Part shown: in pieces, positions 4,414 through 12,184 of the stretch
Layout: every line of letters starts with the position of its first letter
Position numbering within the stretch: the first letter of the stretch is position 1
DNA from: Comamonas sp. lk
Lineage (GTDB): Bacteria > Pseudomonadota > Gammaproteobacteria > Burkholderiales > Burkholderiaceae_C
Direction of reading: 5' to 3'
NCBI GenBank assembly: GCA_945898105.1
Contig: CAMDHL010000027.1
Location: 1 to 13,902, forward strand
Length of the DNA: 13,902 bases
Translations under genes and position numbers: made by a program
Notes under the pieces: model-generated
The model's database searches: none
What the model was told of the DNA's origin: nothing
Seen by the model: only the letters and a program-made list of their open reading frames with translations

Positions 4414-6972
4414 ATGTCTAATGCGGCTTGCCACGTTCCTTTTTCCGCCACCCAGCCCTTGCCAACCAGCAGTCCGGCGAGTCCGCTACCGCCGCGACCG
4501 CCGTTACCCCAAGTCGGTCGTGCCCCGGCCCTGGCGGCTCTGGATGACCCCTTGGAGTGGCCCGCCTTTTCCAAGGAATTGAGCGGTTCCACCGGCCAGT
4601 GGGAATCTCAGGTGGTGGTACAGGGTATGCACTGCGCTGCCTGCGCGATGACGGTGGAGCAAGCTCTGCTTAAGGTGCCTGGGGTGCGCAGCGCCCGTGT
4701 CAGTGCCGCATCTCGGCGTGCCAGTTTGGTCTGGGACAGCACGCGCGTACTGCCCTCGCAATGGATGGGCCATCTACAAACCCTAGGCTATGCGCTGCTG
4801 CCTGCAAATGACGCGTTTGCCATCAAAGTACGGAGCCAAGAGCGGCGTGCCGCTTTGTGGCGCTGGCTGGTGGCCGGGCTATGCATGATGCAGGTGATGA
4901 TGTACGCCTACCCGGCTTACACCGCTGCGCCCGGCGACCTGAGCCGGGAGATGGAACAGTTGCTTCGTTGGGCCTCGTGGGTGCTTAGCTTGCCGGTCCT
5001 GTTGTTGTCCTGCGGGCCGTTTTTCTCCAGCGCCTTGCGCGACTTGCTGGCGCGTCGTATCGGCATGGACTTGCCGGTGGCCCTTGGCATTGCGGTCACC
5101 TTTGCCGTCAGCAGCGCAGGTACCTTTGACCCAGCAGGACCCTTTGGGCGCGAGGTGTATTTCGACTCCCTCACGATGTTTGTGTTTTTTCTGCTCAGCG
5201 GTCGCTGGCTGGAACTGCGCTTACGCGACCGCACTGCCGGCGCGCTGGATGCGGTTTTCAATCGTTTGCCCGACAGCGTGGAGCGCCTGGGGCTGGACGG
5301 TAGCGTAGAGCGCATTGCCGCCCGCCGGGTGCGCGTGGGCGATGTGCTGCGGGTGTACGCGGGTGAAACCTTTCCCGCCGACAGTGTGGTGCTGGAAGGT
5401 AGCAGCGCGGTGGATGAAGCCATGCTCACAGGCGAGTCTCGCCCTTTGGCCCGAGGCCCCGGCGATAGCGTGCTGGCAGGCAGCCACAACGTGGCCGGTA
5501 CCTTGCGTTTGCGGGTAGAGAAGGCGGGCCGTGATACACGCTTTGCCGCCATCGTTGCGCTGATGCAAAGTGCTGCCACTGAGCAACCGCAGTTGGCGCG
5601 TCTGGCCGACCGCATGGCCAAACCTTTTTTGCTGGGTGTATTGTTGGCCGCTGCACTCGTAGCTTTGTGGTGGTGGCCGCACGATCCGGCCCACGCGATG
5701 ATGCTGGCAGTGGCGGTGCTGGTGGTGACCTGCCCCTGCGCTTTGTCTTTGGCCACACCTGCGGCAATGTTAGCTGCCGCAGGGCGCCTGGCCACCGGCG
5801 GCGTATTGGTGCGTCGCTTACAGGCTTTGGAAACGCTGGCGCGGGTCGACACCCTGGTGTTCGATAAAACCGGCACCCTGAGCACGGACTCGCAGCAAAT
5901 AGCCGATATCGAATGCCGCGCCGGCTTAAGCGCACATCAGGCCTTGGCCATGGCCGCAGCGCTGGCGTGCCATTCGCGCCATCCGGCGGCCAAGGCCTTG
6001 CTTGAAGCAGCCCAAGTGCAAGCGACAAAACAAAAACAAGCACACCCAAATTTATACCCGCACGCACCAGCAGTCAATCAAGGTGCGACCTGTCAAGAAT
6101 GGCTGGCTAGTGAGGTGCAGGAAATCGCCGGTCGAGGTATCACGGGTGATGTGCGGTTGGTAGATGCCGCTGCTTCGCCGCTTGTCGGTGGGCTTGGCAC
6201 CGCAGCCGCCTCCGCCCCGATTCGTTTGGGCTCACCAAAATTTTGCGAGCTGCCTGACACCACATCTGATGCCAGCAGCGTGATGTTGGCCGATGAACAT
6301 GGTTGGATGGCCACCTTCGTGCTGCGCGAAGCGCTACGCCCGGACGCTCAGGCCTGCGTGTACGAACTTGCCGCCATGGGCTTGGCGGTGCACCTTCTCT
6401 CAGGTGACGCGCCCGGCCCGGTGGCCCGTGCGGCTGCCCAACTTGGCATCGCACCGAGCCAGGCCCACGCCCGCTGTACACCAGACGACAAACTGGCCCG
6501 ACTACGCCAACTCCAGGCACGGGGTGCAACGGTAGCCATGGTCGGCGATGGTCTCAATGACGCACCAGTACTGGCTGGGGCACACGTGGCCTTTGCCTTT
6601 GGTCAGGCCTCGTCCCTGGCGCAGTCGCAAGCGGATTTCGTGGTGCTCGGCTCGGAGCTCAGTGCTATCACCAACACCTTGGTGCTAGCGCGCAAGACCA
6701 TGCGCGTCGTACGGCAAAACCTGCTGTGGGCTTTGCTCTACAACGCAGCGTGCGTGCCCCTGGCGGTGGCCGGCTACCTGCCTGCCTGGTTGGCCGGTTT
6801 GGGTATGGCCAGCAGCTCACTGCTGGTGGTGGCCAATGCGGCGCGTTTGGCACGTTCGACAAACGCACGGCGGGCACCAAATCCCTTGCACGAAGCGCAT
6901 CCGCAATCGGCGGCATTCAGCCTAGGCCTGCATGTTCCCCCGGTTAACGCATTGGCAGGAACGCTTTCCTGA
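4414..6972 (+). CDS. ccoI: Copper-translocating P1B-type ATPase for cbb3 oxidase assembly
   Basis: An 852-residue inner-membrane pump of the CcoI/FixI (CopA2) group that exports Cu(I) for loading the CuB site of cbb3 oxidase. After a Pro-rich N-tail comes one heavy-metal domain with G-M-H-C-A-A-C (C74, C77). Further markers are the actuator loop T-G-E-S at 339-342, the membrane metal site C-P-C at 440-442, phosphorylated D484 in D-K-T-G-T, H523-P524 in the nucleotide domain, and G-D-G-L-N-D at 711-716. Late copper-site residues Y776-N777 and M798-x-x-S801 are present. The conserved block after the heavy-metal domain and the position beside ccoS favour CcoI over a detoxifying CopA. ATG 4414 is preferred to GTG 4408 because the FNR-linked promoter predicts a start near 4413. 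No ribosome site precedes either. ccoS follows after seven bases. Confidence 0.93.
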   Translation: MSNAACHVPFSATQPLPTSSPASPLPPRPPLPQVGRAPALAALDDPLEWPAFSKELSGSTGQWESQVVVQGMHCAACAMTVEQALLKVPGVRSARVSAASRRASLVWDSTRVLPSQWMGHLQTLGYALLPANDAFAIKVRSQERRAALWRWLVAGLCMMQVMMYAYPAYTAAPGDLSREMEQLLRWASWVLSLPVLLLSCGPFFSSALRDLLARRIGMDLPVALGIAVTFAVSSAGTFDPAGPFGREVYFDSLTMFVFFLLSGRWLELRLRDRTAGALDAVFNRLPDSVERLGLDGSVERIAARRVRVGDVLRVYAGETFPADSVVLEGSSAVDEAMLTGESRPLARGPGDSVLAGSHNVAGTLRLRVEKAGRDTRFAAIVALMQSAATEQPQLARLADRMAKPFLLGVLLAAALVALWWWPHDPAHAMMLAVAVLVVTCPCALSLATPAAMLAAAGRLATGGVLVRRLQALETLARVDTLVFDKTGTLSTDSQQIADIECRAGLSAHQALAMAAALACHSRHPAAKALLEAAQVQATKQKQAHPNLYPHAPAVNQGATCQEWLASEVQEIAGRGITGDVRLVDAAASPLVGGLGTAAASAPIRLGSPKFCELPDTTSDASSVMLADEHGWMATFVLREALRPDAQACVYELAAMGLAVHLLSGDAPGPVARAAAQLGIAPSQAHARCTPDDKLARLRQLQARGATVAMVGDGLNDAPVLAGAHVAFAFGQASSLAQSQADFVVLGSELSAITNTLVLARKTMRVVRQNLLWALLYNAACVPLAVAGYLPAWLAGLGMASSSLLVVANAARLARSTNARRAPNPLHEAHPQSAAFSLGLHVPPVNALAGTLS
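6956..6971 (+). repeat. Hairpin across the ccoI stop, before ccoS
   Basis: CAGGAA (6956-6961) and TTCCTG (6966-6971) are perfect inverted arms with a four-base loop. The right arm runs into the ccoI TGA stop, and the structure ends eight bases before the ccoS ATG. ccoS has no obvious ribosome site, so ribosomes finishing ccoI may open this hairpin and re-initiate at ccoS. No T-tract follows, so it is not a terminator. Confidence 0.35.
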
Positions 6973-6979
6973 AATTTTC

Positions 6980-7123
6980 ATGGACATCCTGTATCTGCTC
7001 ATCCCCTTATCGGTCACTCTGGTGTTCTTCATTTTGGGTGGTTTGTGGTGGGCCATAGACCGGGGGCAGTTTGAGGATATTGAGTCCGAAGGCGCGCGCA
7101 TATTGCAAGACCCGGAGTCTTAA
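6980..7123 (+). CDS. ccoS: cbb3-type cytochrome oxidase assembly protein CcoS
   Basis: A 47-residue small membrane protein. It begins M-D-I-L-Y-L-L-I-P-L-S, has one hydrophobic helix (about residues 3-22) and the conserved W-W-A-I-D-R-G-Q-F-E-D-I-E segment ending in I-L-Q-D. This is the CcoS signature. In the Rhodobacter capsulatus system CcoS is needed to insert cofactors into the oxidase. The ATG at 6980 is chosen because homologues start at this L-x-x-L-I-P-L-S block; an upstream in-frame ATG would add 16 unrelated residues read from the ccoI end. It lies seven bases after ccoI with no strong ribosome site, so translational coupling is likely. Confidence 0.92.
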   Translation: MDILYLLIPLSVTLVFFILGGLWWAIDRGQFEDIESEGARILQDPES

Positions 7124-7154
7124 CTCTATTTTCCAAGCGCTGTTTGTAAGCCAC

Positions 7155-7168
7155 TTGATTTGTATCAA
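7155..7168. promoter_or_regulatory. FNR box upstream of ccoN
   Basis: TTGATTTGTATCAA is a perfect match to TTGAT-N4-ATCAA. It lies in the 104-base gap between ccoS and ccoN, centred about 66 bases before the ccoN ATG. It indicates direct FNR control of ccoNOQP separately from ccoIS. Confidence 0.92.
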
Positions 7169-7190
7169 TACGGTTTTTAGCCGCAAGTCG

Positions 7191-7196
7191 CACACT
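7191..7196 (+). promoter_or_regulatory. Candidate -10 element of ccoN (FNR class II)
   Basis: CACACT is centred 32 bp from the FNR box centre. It predicts a start near 7203 and a leader of about 25 bases containing the ccoN ribosome site GAGAGG (7217-7222). Confidence 0.65.
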
Positions 7197-7227
7197 GTGC
7201 GTAACGCAGCTATTGAGAGAGGTTTTT

Positions 7228-8664
7228 ATGGCATTTGCAAACCAGCAGGCGGCAAGCTACAACGACACCGTCGTGCGGCAGTTTGCGATCATGACTGTGG
7301 TCTGGGGCGTAGTGGGTATGTTGGTAGGCGTCATCATCGCCGCCCAACTGGCTTGGCCCGAGCTTAATTTCGGTATCCCCTGGCTCAGCTACGGACGCTT
7401 ACGACCGCTGCACACCAACGCGGTGATTTTTGCCTTTGGCGGTTGCGGTTTGTTTGCCTCGTCGTACTACGTTGTGCAACGCACCAGCCAAGTACGCCTG
7501 TTTTCTGACAAATTGGCTGCCTTCACCTTCTGGGGATGGCAGGCAGTGATTCTGGCCGCTGCGATTTCACTTCCGTTGGGCTACACCCAGGGAAAGGAAT
7601 ACGCCGAACTAGAGTGGCCGATAGACATCCTGATCACCCTGGTCTGGGTCAGCTATGCGGTAGTATTTTTCGGCACTTTGGGCACGCGCAAGGTCAAACA
7701 CATCTACGTGGCCAATTGGTTTTTTGGCGCCTTTATTCTTGCGGTTGCCATCTTGCACTTGGTCAATAGCGCAGCGATTCCTGCGGGTTGGATGAAGTCC
7801 TATTCGGCATACGCTGGCGTGCAAGACGCGATGATTCAATGGTGGTACGGACACAACGCGGTTGGCTTTTTTCTAACCGCCGGTTTTCTGGGGATGATGT
7901 ACTACTTCATTCCTAAGCAAGCGGAGCGTCCGGTGTACAGCTACCGCTTGTCTATCGTCCACTTTTGGGCGCTTATTTTTACCTATATGTGGGCCGGGCC
8001 GCACCATTTGCACTACACCGCGCTTCCGGACTGGACCCAGTCGGTGGGCATGGTGTTCTCGCTGATTTTGCTAGCACCCAGCTGGGGCGGCATGATTAAC
8101 GGCGTGATGACTTTGTCGGGTGCCTGGCACAAGCTGCGTGACGATCCGATCCTGCGATTCCTGATCGTCTCCCTGTCCTTTTATGGCATGAGCACTTTTG
8201 AAGGCCCGATGATGTCCATCAAAACCGTGAACTCTTTGAGCCACTACACCGACTGGACTGTAGGTCATGTGCACTCAGGCGCTTTAGGCTGGGTGGGGCT
8301 GGTCACCATGGGCAGTATGTATTACCTGATCCCGCGCCTTTTTGGTCAGAAAAAAATGTATAGCGTGAATGCTATCGAGCTGCACTTTTGGACCGCCACG
8401 ATCGGCATCGTGATCTATATCTCTGCGATGTGGATTGCCGGCGTGATGCAGGGCCTGATGTGGCGCGCCGTCAACCCCGATGGCACCTTGACTTACACCT
8501 TTGTCGAATCAGTCAAAGCCACTTACCCGTTTTATGTATTGCGCCTCATCGGTGGCCTGCTTTACCTGGGCGGAATGCTGATCATGTTGTGGAATACCGT
8601 GAAGACAGCATTGGCCGGTAACGCAGTTTCGGTGCAAGTGCCCCCGCTGTTGGCCCACGCATGA
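7228..8664 (+). CDS. ccoN: cbb3-type cytochrome c oxidase subunit I
   Basis: The 478-residue catalytic subunit of the high-affinity oxidase reduces O2 to water and pumps protons in the inner membrane. About a dozen hydrophobic helices are visible. By homology with known cbb3 structures, H62 and H349 bind low-spin heme b and H347 binds heme b3. H209, H259 and H260 bind CuB, in W-Y-G-H-N and P-H-H-L-H-Y. Y253 is the likely cross-linked tyrosine, six residues before the His pair. E325 lies in S-T-F-E-G-P. All of these are intact. The ATG at 7228 is chosen because GAGAGG lies five bases upstream and the protein then begins as homologues do; a TTG five codons earlier is less likely. It is the first gene of ccoNOQP, under the FNR box at 7155-7168. 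Confidence 0.98.
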   Translation: MAFANQQAASYNDTVVRQFAIMTVVWGVVGMLVGVIIAAQLAWPELNFGIPWLSYGRLRPLHTNAVIFAFGGCGLFASSYYVVQRTSQVRLFSDKLAAFTFWGWQAVILAAAISLPLGYTQGKEYAELEWPIDILITLVWVSYAVVFFGTLGTRKVKHIYVANWFFGAFILAVAILHLVNSAAIPAGWMKSYSAYAGVQDAMIQWWYGHNAVGFFLTAGFLGMMYYFIPKQAERPVYSYRLSIVHFWALIFTYMWAGPHHLHYTALPDWTQSVGMVFSLILLAPSWGGMINGVMTLSGAWHKLRDDPILRFLIVSLSFYGMSTFEGPMMSIKTVNSLSHYTDWTVGHVHSGALGWVGLVTMGSMYYLIPRLFGQKKMYSVNAIELHFWTATIGIVIYISAMWIAGVMQGLMWRAVNPDGTLTYTFVESVKATYPFYVLRLIGGLLYLGGMLIMLWNTVKTALAGNAVSVQVPPLLAHA

Positions 8665-8679
8665 GCGAAGGAAATTGAT

Positions 8680-9306
8680 ATGGCAAACCCCACTCCAAAA
8701 ACCGGTTTCACACACGAGAAGATTGAGACCAATAATTTCTTGATGATTGTGCTCATTTTGCTGGTGCTGCTAGCAGGCGGCATGGTCGAAATCGTGCCCC
8801 TATTTTTTCAAAAGTCCACCACCGAGCCGCTGGCCGGTGTCAAGCCCTATACCGCGCTGCAACTTGCTGGGCGCGATGTTTACGTACGCGAAGGCTGCTA
8901 CAACTGCCATTCGCAAATGATCCGTCCACTGCGCGCCGAGACGCTGCGCTACGGCCATTATTCGGTGGCGGGTGAATCGGTCTATGACCACCCTTTCCAG
9001 TGGGGTAGCAAGCGCACCGGCCCTGATTTGGCCCGCGTGGGCGGCCGCTATAGCGATGAGTGGCACAGCATCCATCTGAACAACCCGCGCGACCTGGTGC
9101 CCGAGTCCAATATGCCAGCCTACCCCTGGCTGGCCAAGACGCCGGTAGATGCGCCAGCCATGCCTACACACATGCGCGCGTTGCGCACCGTAGGCGTACC
9201 CTATACCGATGCGGAAATTGCCGCGTCCATCGAAGCGTTGCAAGACAAAACCGAACTCGACGCCACCATCGCCTACTTACAAATGCTGGGCCTGGCGCTC
9301 AAGTGA
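8680..9306 (+). CDS. ccoO: cbb3-type cytochrome c oxidase subunit II, monoheme cytochrome c
   Basis: A 208-residue membrane-anchored cytochrome that passes electrons from CcoP toward CcoN. Residues 20-43 form one transmembrane anchor. The c-type heme site is C73-Y-N-C-H77, followed by the family block S-Q-M-I-R-P. M145 in E-S-N-M-P-A-Y-P-W is the likely sixth heme ligand. The [11 protein letters not shown] block is typical of CcoO/FixO. GAAGGAA lies six bases before the ATG at 8680, a good ribosome site. The gene begins 15 bases after ccoN and belongs to the same operon. Confidence 0.98.
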   Translation: MANPTPKTGFTHEKIETNNFLMIVLILLVLLAGGMVEIVPLFFQKSTTEPLAGVKPYTALQLAGRDVYVREGCYNCHSQMIRPLRAETLRYGHYSVAGESVYDHPFQWGSKRTGPDLARVGGRYSDEWHSIHLNNPRDLVPESNMPAYPWLAKTPVDAPAMPTHMRALRTVGVPYTDAEIAASIEALQDKTELDATIAYLQMLGLALK

Positions 9307-9321
9307 TTAAGGGGAAGCCAC

Positions 9322-9459
9322 ATGGAAATCAATACCTTACGCGCGCTGGTCACCTTGGCAAGTTTTGCCGTCTTTATGGGCATCGTCTGGTGGACTTTTT
9401 CCCCTAAGCGCACTGAAGACTTTTCGCAGGCTGCGCACCTACCCTTTGAGCAGGACTGA
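9322..9459 (+). CDS. ccoQ: cbb3-type cytochrome oxidase subunit CcoQ (FixQ)
   Basis: A 45-residue small membrane protein. It reads M-E-I-N-T-L-R-A-L-V then a hydrophobic helix (about 6-25) ending V-W-W-T-F-S-P-K-R, followed by a short acidic cytoplasmic tail. The W-W/Y-T-F-S-x-x-x-K/R boundary is the FixQ/CcoQ pattern. CcoQ stabilises the interaction of CcoP with the core CcoNO complex in several species. The ribosome site AAGGGGA lies about six bases before the ATG, and the gene sits 15 bases after ccoO and 30 bases before ccoP. Its small size makes it easy to miss in automatic calls. Confidence 0.93.
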   Translation: MEINTLRALVTLASFAVFMGIVWWTFSPKRTEDFSQAAHLPFEQD

Positions 9460-9489
9460 GCGCGCGCGCATCGCAAACAGGAAAATATT

Positions 9490-10386
9490 ATGAGTGACTT
9501 TACAAGCAACTTTTGGACTGTGTACATCTCTGTCATCACCTTGCTGGGTATGCTGGCCTGCTTGGTACTTTTGTGGCGCACCGGCAAGACGCAAGTGATG
9601 GCTGGAGACGATAGCACCGGCCACGTATGGGACGAAGATTTACGCGAAATGAATAACCCGCTGCCGCGTTGGTGGGTCTGGATGTTTGTGATTTCGGTAG
9701 TCTTTGGTTTTGTGTATCTGGCGCTTTACCCGGGGTTGGGTAGCTATGTGGGGAATTTGGGCTGGACTTCCACCGGCGAATACCGCGCTGAGGTAGCCAA
9801 AGCCGAGGCCGACGAAGCGCCCTTGTACGCCAAATTCTCTGCCATGACACCAGAGGTACTCTCGCGCGATCCGCAGGCCAAGGTGGTGGGCGAGCGCTTG
9901 TTTATGAACAACTGCGCACAATGCCACGGCTCGGATGCGCGTGGCTCCAAAGGGTTCCCCAATTTGACCGATGGCGATTGGCTGTACGGAAGTAGCCCTG
10001 CCAAAATCAAAGAGACCATTACTCTGGGCCGTGTCGGACAAATGCCTCCCATAGCCGCGGCAGTGGGAACACCCGATGACGCTAAAAACGTAGCCAACTA
10101 TGTGCTGAGTTTGTCCGGCAGTCCGCACGACTCATTGCGTTCCGCACTGGGCAAGTCCAAATTCACCGTCTGCGCTGCCTGCCATGGTGCCGATGGCAAA
10201 GGCAACCAGGCGTTGGGCGCCCCCAATTTGAGCGACAACACCTGGTTGCACGGCTATGGCGAAAACGCGATTCTCGCCATGATCAACAAGGGTAAAGTTA
10301 ACCAAATGCCGGGCCAGGCCGGTAAATTGACAGAGGCCCAAATCCATGTGTTGTCTGGCTATGTCTGGGGCTTTTCCAATAAATAA
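9490..10386 (+). CDS. ccoP: cbb3-type cytochrome c oxidase subunit III, diheme cytochrome c
   Basis: A 298-residue membrane-bound diheme cytochrome that accepts electrons from soluble or membrane cytochromes. Two transmembrane segments are seen (9-29 and 61-80) with a loop containing W-D-E-D-L-R-E-M-N-N-P-L-P-R-W-W, the conserved FixP/CcoP N-terminal block. Two c-type domains follow, with heme motifs C142-A-Q-C-H146 and C228-A-A-C-H232. Probable methionine ligands are M185 in V-G-Q-M-P-P and M273 in V-N-Q-M-P-G. CAGGA lies about seven bases upstream of the ATG at 9490. Length and layout are normal. It is the last of the four structural genes; a 36-base gap leads to ccoG. Confidence 0.98.
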   Translation: MSDFTSNFWTVYISVITLLGMLACLVLLWRTGKTQVMAGDDSTGHVWDEDLREMNNPLPRWWVWMFVISVVFGFVYLALYPGLGSYVGNLGWTSTGEYRAEVAKAEADEAPLYAKFSAMTPEVLSRDPQAKVVGERLFMNNCAQCHGSDARGSKGFPNLTDGDWLYGSSPAKIKETITLGRVGQMPPIAAAVGTPDDAKNVANYVLSLSGSPHDSLRSALGKSKFTVCAACHGADGKGNQALGAPNLSDNTWLHGYGENAILAMINKGKVNQMPGQAGKLTEAQIHVLSGYVWGFSNK

Positions 10387-10403
10387 GCGCTTTTCAGTAG
10401 CGC
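10387..10403 (+). repeat. Small hairpin between ccoP and ccoG
   Basis: GCGCT (10387-10391) and AGCGC (10399-10403) can pair with a seven-base loop just after the ccoP stop. No T-tract follows, so full termination is unlikely. It might shield the ccoNOQP mRNA 3' end and lower ccoG expression, but a five-pair stem is weak evidence. Confidence 0.25.
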
Positions 10404-10422
10404 CAATTTCCCGTCCGAGCTC

Positions 10423-11895
10423 TTGCAATTGAAGCCTCCAGAAAGCGCAGCGCGCGCAGTCATTCCCATCGCTGTTTCGAAGGACACCAGCCCGATCTCC
10501 CCACCCGAAGGGGCAGGCCCGGTCATGGTGTCTTTGTACGAAGCCCATCAAAAAATATACCCGCGCAGCGTAAGCGGCAGGTTTGCTCGTTTGCGCTGGG
10601 CCACGGTCTTTCTGACACAAATGCTTTTTTACGGCCTGCCGTGGCTGCATTGGGGTGAGCGTCAGGCCGTTTTATTTGATTTGGCGGCGCGGCGTTTTTA
10701 CATCTTCAAGCTAGTCCTCTACCCACAGGACTTTATTTACCTGACCGGTTTGTTGGTTATTTCGGCGCTGTCGTTGTTTCTTTTCACTGCAGTGGCCGGG
10801 CGTCTGTGGTGCGGTTATGCCTGCCCGCAAACGGTGTACACCGAAATATTTTTGTGGATTGAGCGCAAAACGGAGGGCGACCGCGCTGCCCGCATGCGCC
10901 GCGATGAAGGGGATTGGAACTGGGACAAGCTGTGGCGCAAGTCGCTCAAGCAGGTGCTGTGGCTAGCGGTTGGTTTGTGGACGGGTTTTACGTTTGTCGG
11001 CTACTTCACGCCGATTCATGTGTTGGCTGGCGAAGTGGCTCAATGGTCTTTTGGATCGTGGGAAATTTTCTGGGTCTTTTTCTATGGCTTTGCCACCTAT
11101 GGCAACGCAGGCTATCTGCGCGAGCAGGTATGCAAGCACATGTGCCCCTACGCGCGCTTTCAAAGCGCCATGTTTGACAAAGATACGCTGATCGTTAGCT
11201 ACGACCAGTCGCGCGGTGAACCGAGGGGCGCCCGCTCCAAAAAGGCCGAATTGTCAGAGCTGAGTCTGGGTGCCTGTATCGACTGCAATTTATGCGTCCA
11301 CGTCTGCCCGACTGGCATCGATATTCGCGATGGTTTGCAATACGAATGCATTGGCTGCGGGGCTTGCTCCGATGTGTGTGATCAGGTCATGGACAAGATG
11401 CACTACCCGCGCGGCTTAGTGAAGTATTCCACCGAACATGCCATGCGCGAGCGCTGGGGTGCAGGCGAAATATTCCTACATGTGCTGCGTCCCAGGGTAC
11501 TGCTTTACACCGCCGTAGTCTGGTTCATCATCGGAATTTTGGGCATCAGCCTAGTAACGCGGGCGCCATTCAAAGTGGATGTGGAGCGCGACCGCAAATC
11601 GTTATCACGCGAGGTGGCCGGTGGCGTGATTGAAAACGTGTTTCGCCTGCAAATCATGAACGTCACAGAGGCCGAACTACGCGTGCATGTGCAGGTTGAT
11701 GGCCTGCCAGGTTTGCAGGTGGTGACCGATGAGGACTTGACTGTGGGCCCGGCGCAGTCACGCTGGTTTGTGCTGCGCCTGCAATTGCCGCCGGGCCAGG
11801 CGACGCCAGGATCGCACCCCATCCATTTTGAAATTGATGGCCAGGACGACACCACTGTTCTCAAAGAAAAAGCCGTATTTATTGTTCCGCACTAA
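10423..11895 (+). CDS. ccoG: CcoG, polyferredoxin-like Cu(II) reductase for cbb3 assembly
   Basis: Up to 490 residues; a membrane iron-sulfur protein (FixG/RdxA/CcoG) shown in other bacteria to reduce copper for cbb3 oxidase assembly. About four hydrophobic segments lie in the first 230 residues and a fifth at 359-380. Cysteine motifs are C130-x3-C134-P (in C-G-Y-A-C-P), C237-x3-C241-P, and a two-cluster ferredoxin: C285-x2-C-x2-C-x3-C295-P and C309-x2-C-x2-C-x3-C319. The C-terminal 110 residues form an Ig-like periplasmic domain typical of the family. The start is uncertain. No in-frame ATG exists between the ccoP stop and residue 35; TTG 10423 gives the length and N-terminal extension usual in relatives, while ATG 10525 begins next to the conserved V-S-L-Y-E-A-x-x-K-I-Y-P block. 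Confidence 0.93.
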   Translation: MQLKPPESAARAVIPIAVSKDTSPISPPEGAGPVMVSLYEAHQKIYPRSVSGRFARLRWATVFLTQMLFYGLPWLHWGERQAVLFDLAARRFYIFKLVLYPQDFIYLTGLLVISALSLFLFTAVAGRLWCGYACPQTVYTEIFLWIERKTEGDRAARMRRDEGDWNWDKLWRKSLKQVLWLAVGLWTGFTFVGYFTPIHVLAGEVAQWSFGSWEIFWVFFYGFATYGNAGYLREQVCKHMCPYARFQSAMFDKDTLIVSYDQSRGEPRGARSKKAELSELSLGACIDCNLCVHVCPTGIDIRDGLQYECIGCGACSDVCDQVMDKMHYPRGLVKYSTEHAMRERWGAGEIFLHVLRPRVLLYTAVVWFIIGILGISLVTRAPFKVDVERDRKSLSREVAGGVIENVFRLQIMNVTEAELRVHVQVDGLPGLQVVTDEDLTVGPAQSRWFVLRLQLPPGQATPGSHPIHFEIDGQDDTTVLKEKAVFIVPH

Positions 11896-11904
11896 GGAGA
11901 ATTT

Positions 11905-12168
11905 ATGTCCACACAAACTAGCCCCGAAGGAGCACCCTGGTGGCAATTCGGCCATGTCTGGCTGGTCGTTGCCGGTCCCTTGGTCGTGGTACTGGCGAGC
12001 TTCTTTACGTTTTACCTGGCCTACGCCGGTATGGATGCACTGGTAACTGAAGCGGACTTCCCGCCCGGTGGGCAAAGGGTGCAAAGCCAGCCGTCCAATC
12101 TCGCTCCGGCGATGCAGGCCCGCACCCACGCGGCCACCGGGGTGGTCGCTCTACCATCTAAGCCTTGA
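11905..12168 (+). CDS. ccoH: Short FixH/CcoH-type cbb3 assembly protein
   Basis: An 87-residue membrane protein that begins with P-W-W-Q-F-G-H-V-W-L, the family start, followed by one transmembrane helix (about 17-41) and a Y-L-A-Y-A-G-M-D-A-L segment. The tail after residue 50 is Pro/Gln/Ala-rich and low in complexity. CcoH/FixH is a membrane-anchored factor required for oxidase assembly or stability. The protein is clearly shorter than rhizobial FixH (roughly 150-170 residues) and lacks most of the periplasmic domain; short versions seem usual in Burkholderiales. AAGGAG lies five bases before the ATG and overlaps the ccoG stop, so translation is coupled. It is the last gene of the cluster and converges with fnr across 16 bases with no clear terminator. 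Confidence 0.85.
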   Translation: MSTQTSPEGAPWWQFGHVWLVVAGPLVVVLASFFTFYLAYAGMDALVTEADFPPGGQRVQSQPSNLAPAMQARTHAATGVVALPSKP

Positions 12169-12184
12169 GGCCTGGCGCGGCGCG

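Noticed and set aside
4917..5885. Long minus-strand open frame (322 codons) inside ccoI
   Set aside because: It is antisense to well-conserved ATPase motifs and is rich in Arg, Ser, Ala and Pro with no domain-like pattern, as expected from the reverse of a GC-rich gene.
5426..6067. Minus-strand open frame of 213 codons inside ccoI
   Set aside because: Arg/Pro-rich composition, no ribosome site, overlaps the CPC and DKTGT coding region of a clearly real gene.
4414..6972. Assignment of the ATPase as a copper-resistance CopA
   Set aside because: It has a single heavy-metal domain and sits directly before ccoS and ccoNOQP under an FNR box, which fits the oxidase-assembly type. Sequence motifs alone do not fully separate the two groups.
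10132..10650. Minus-strand open frame over the ccoP end and ccoG start
   Set aside because: It covers the coding strand of two real genes and has no recognisable domain. It was considered because it spans the ccoP-ccoG gap, but that gap is only 36 bases.
12169..12184. Terminator between convergent ccoH and fnr
   Set aside because: The 16-base gap holds only a four-pair GCCT/AGGC-type repeat nearby and no T-tract.
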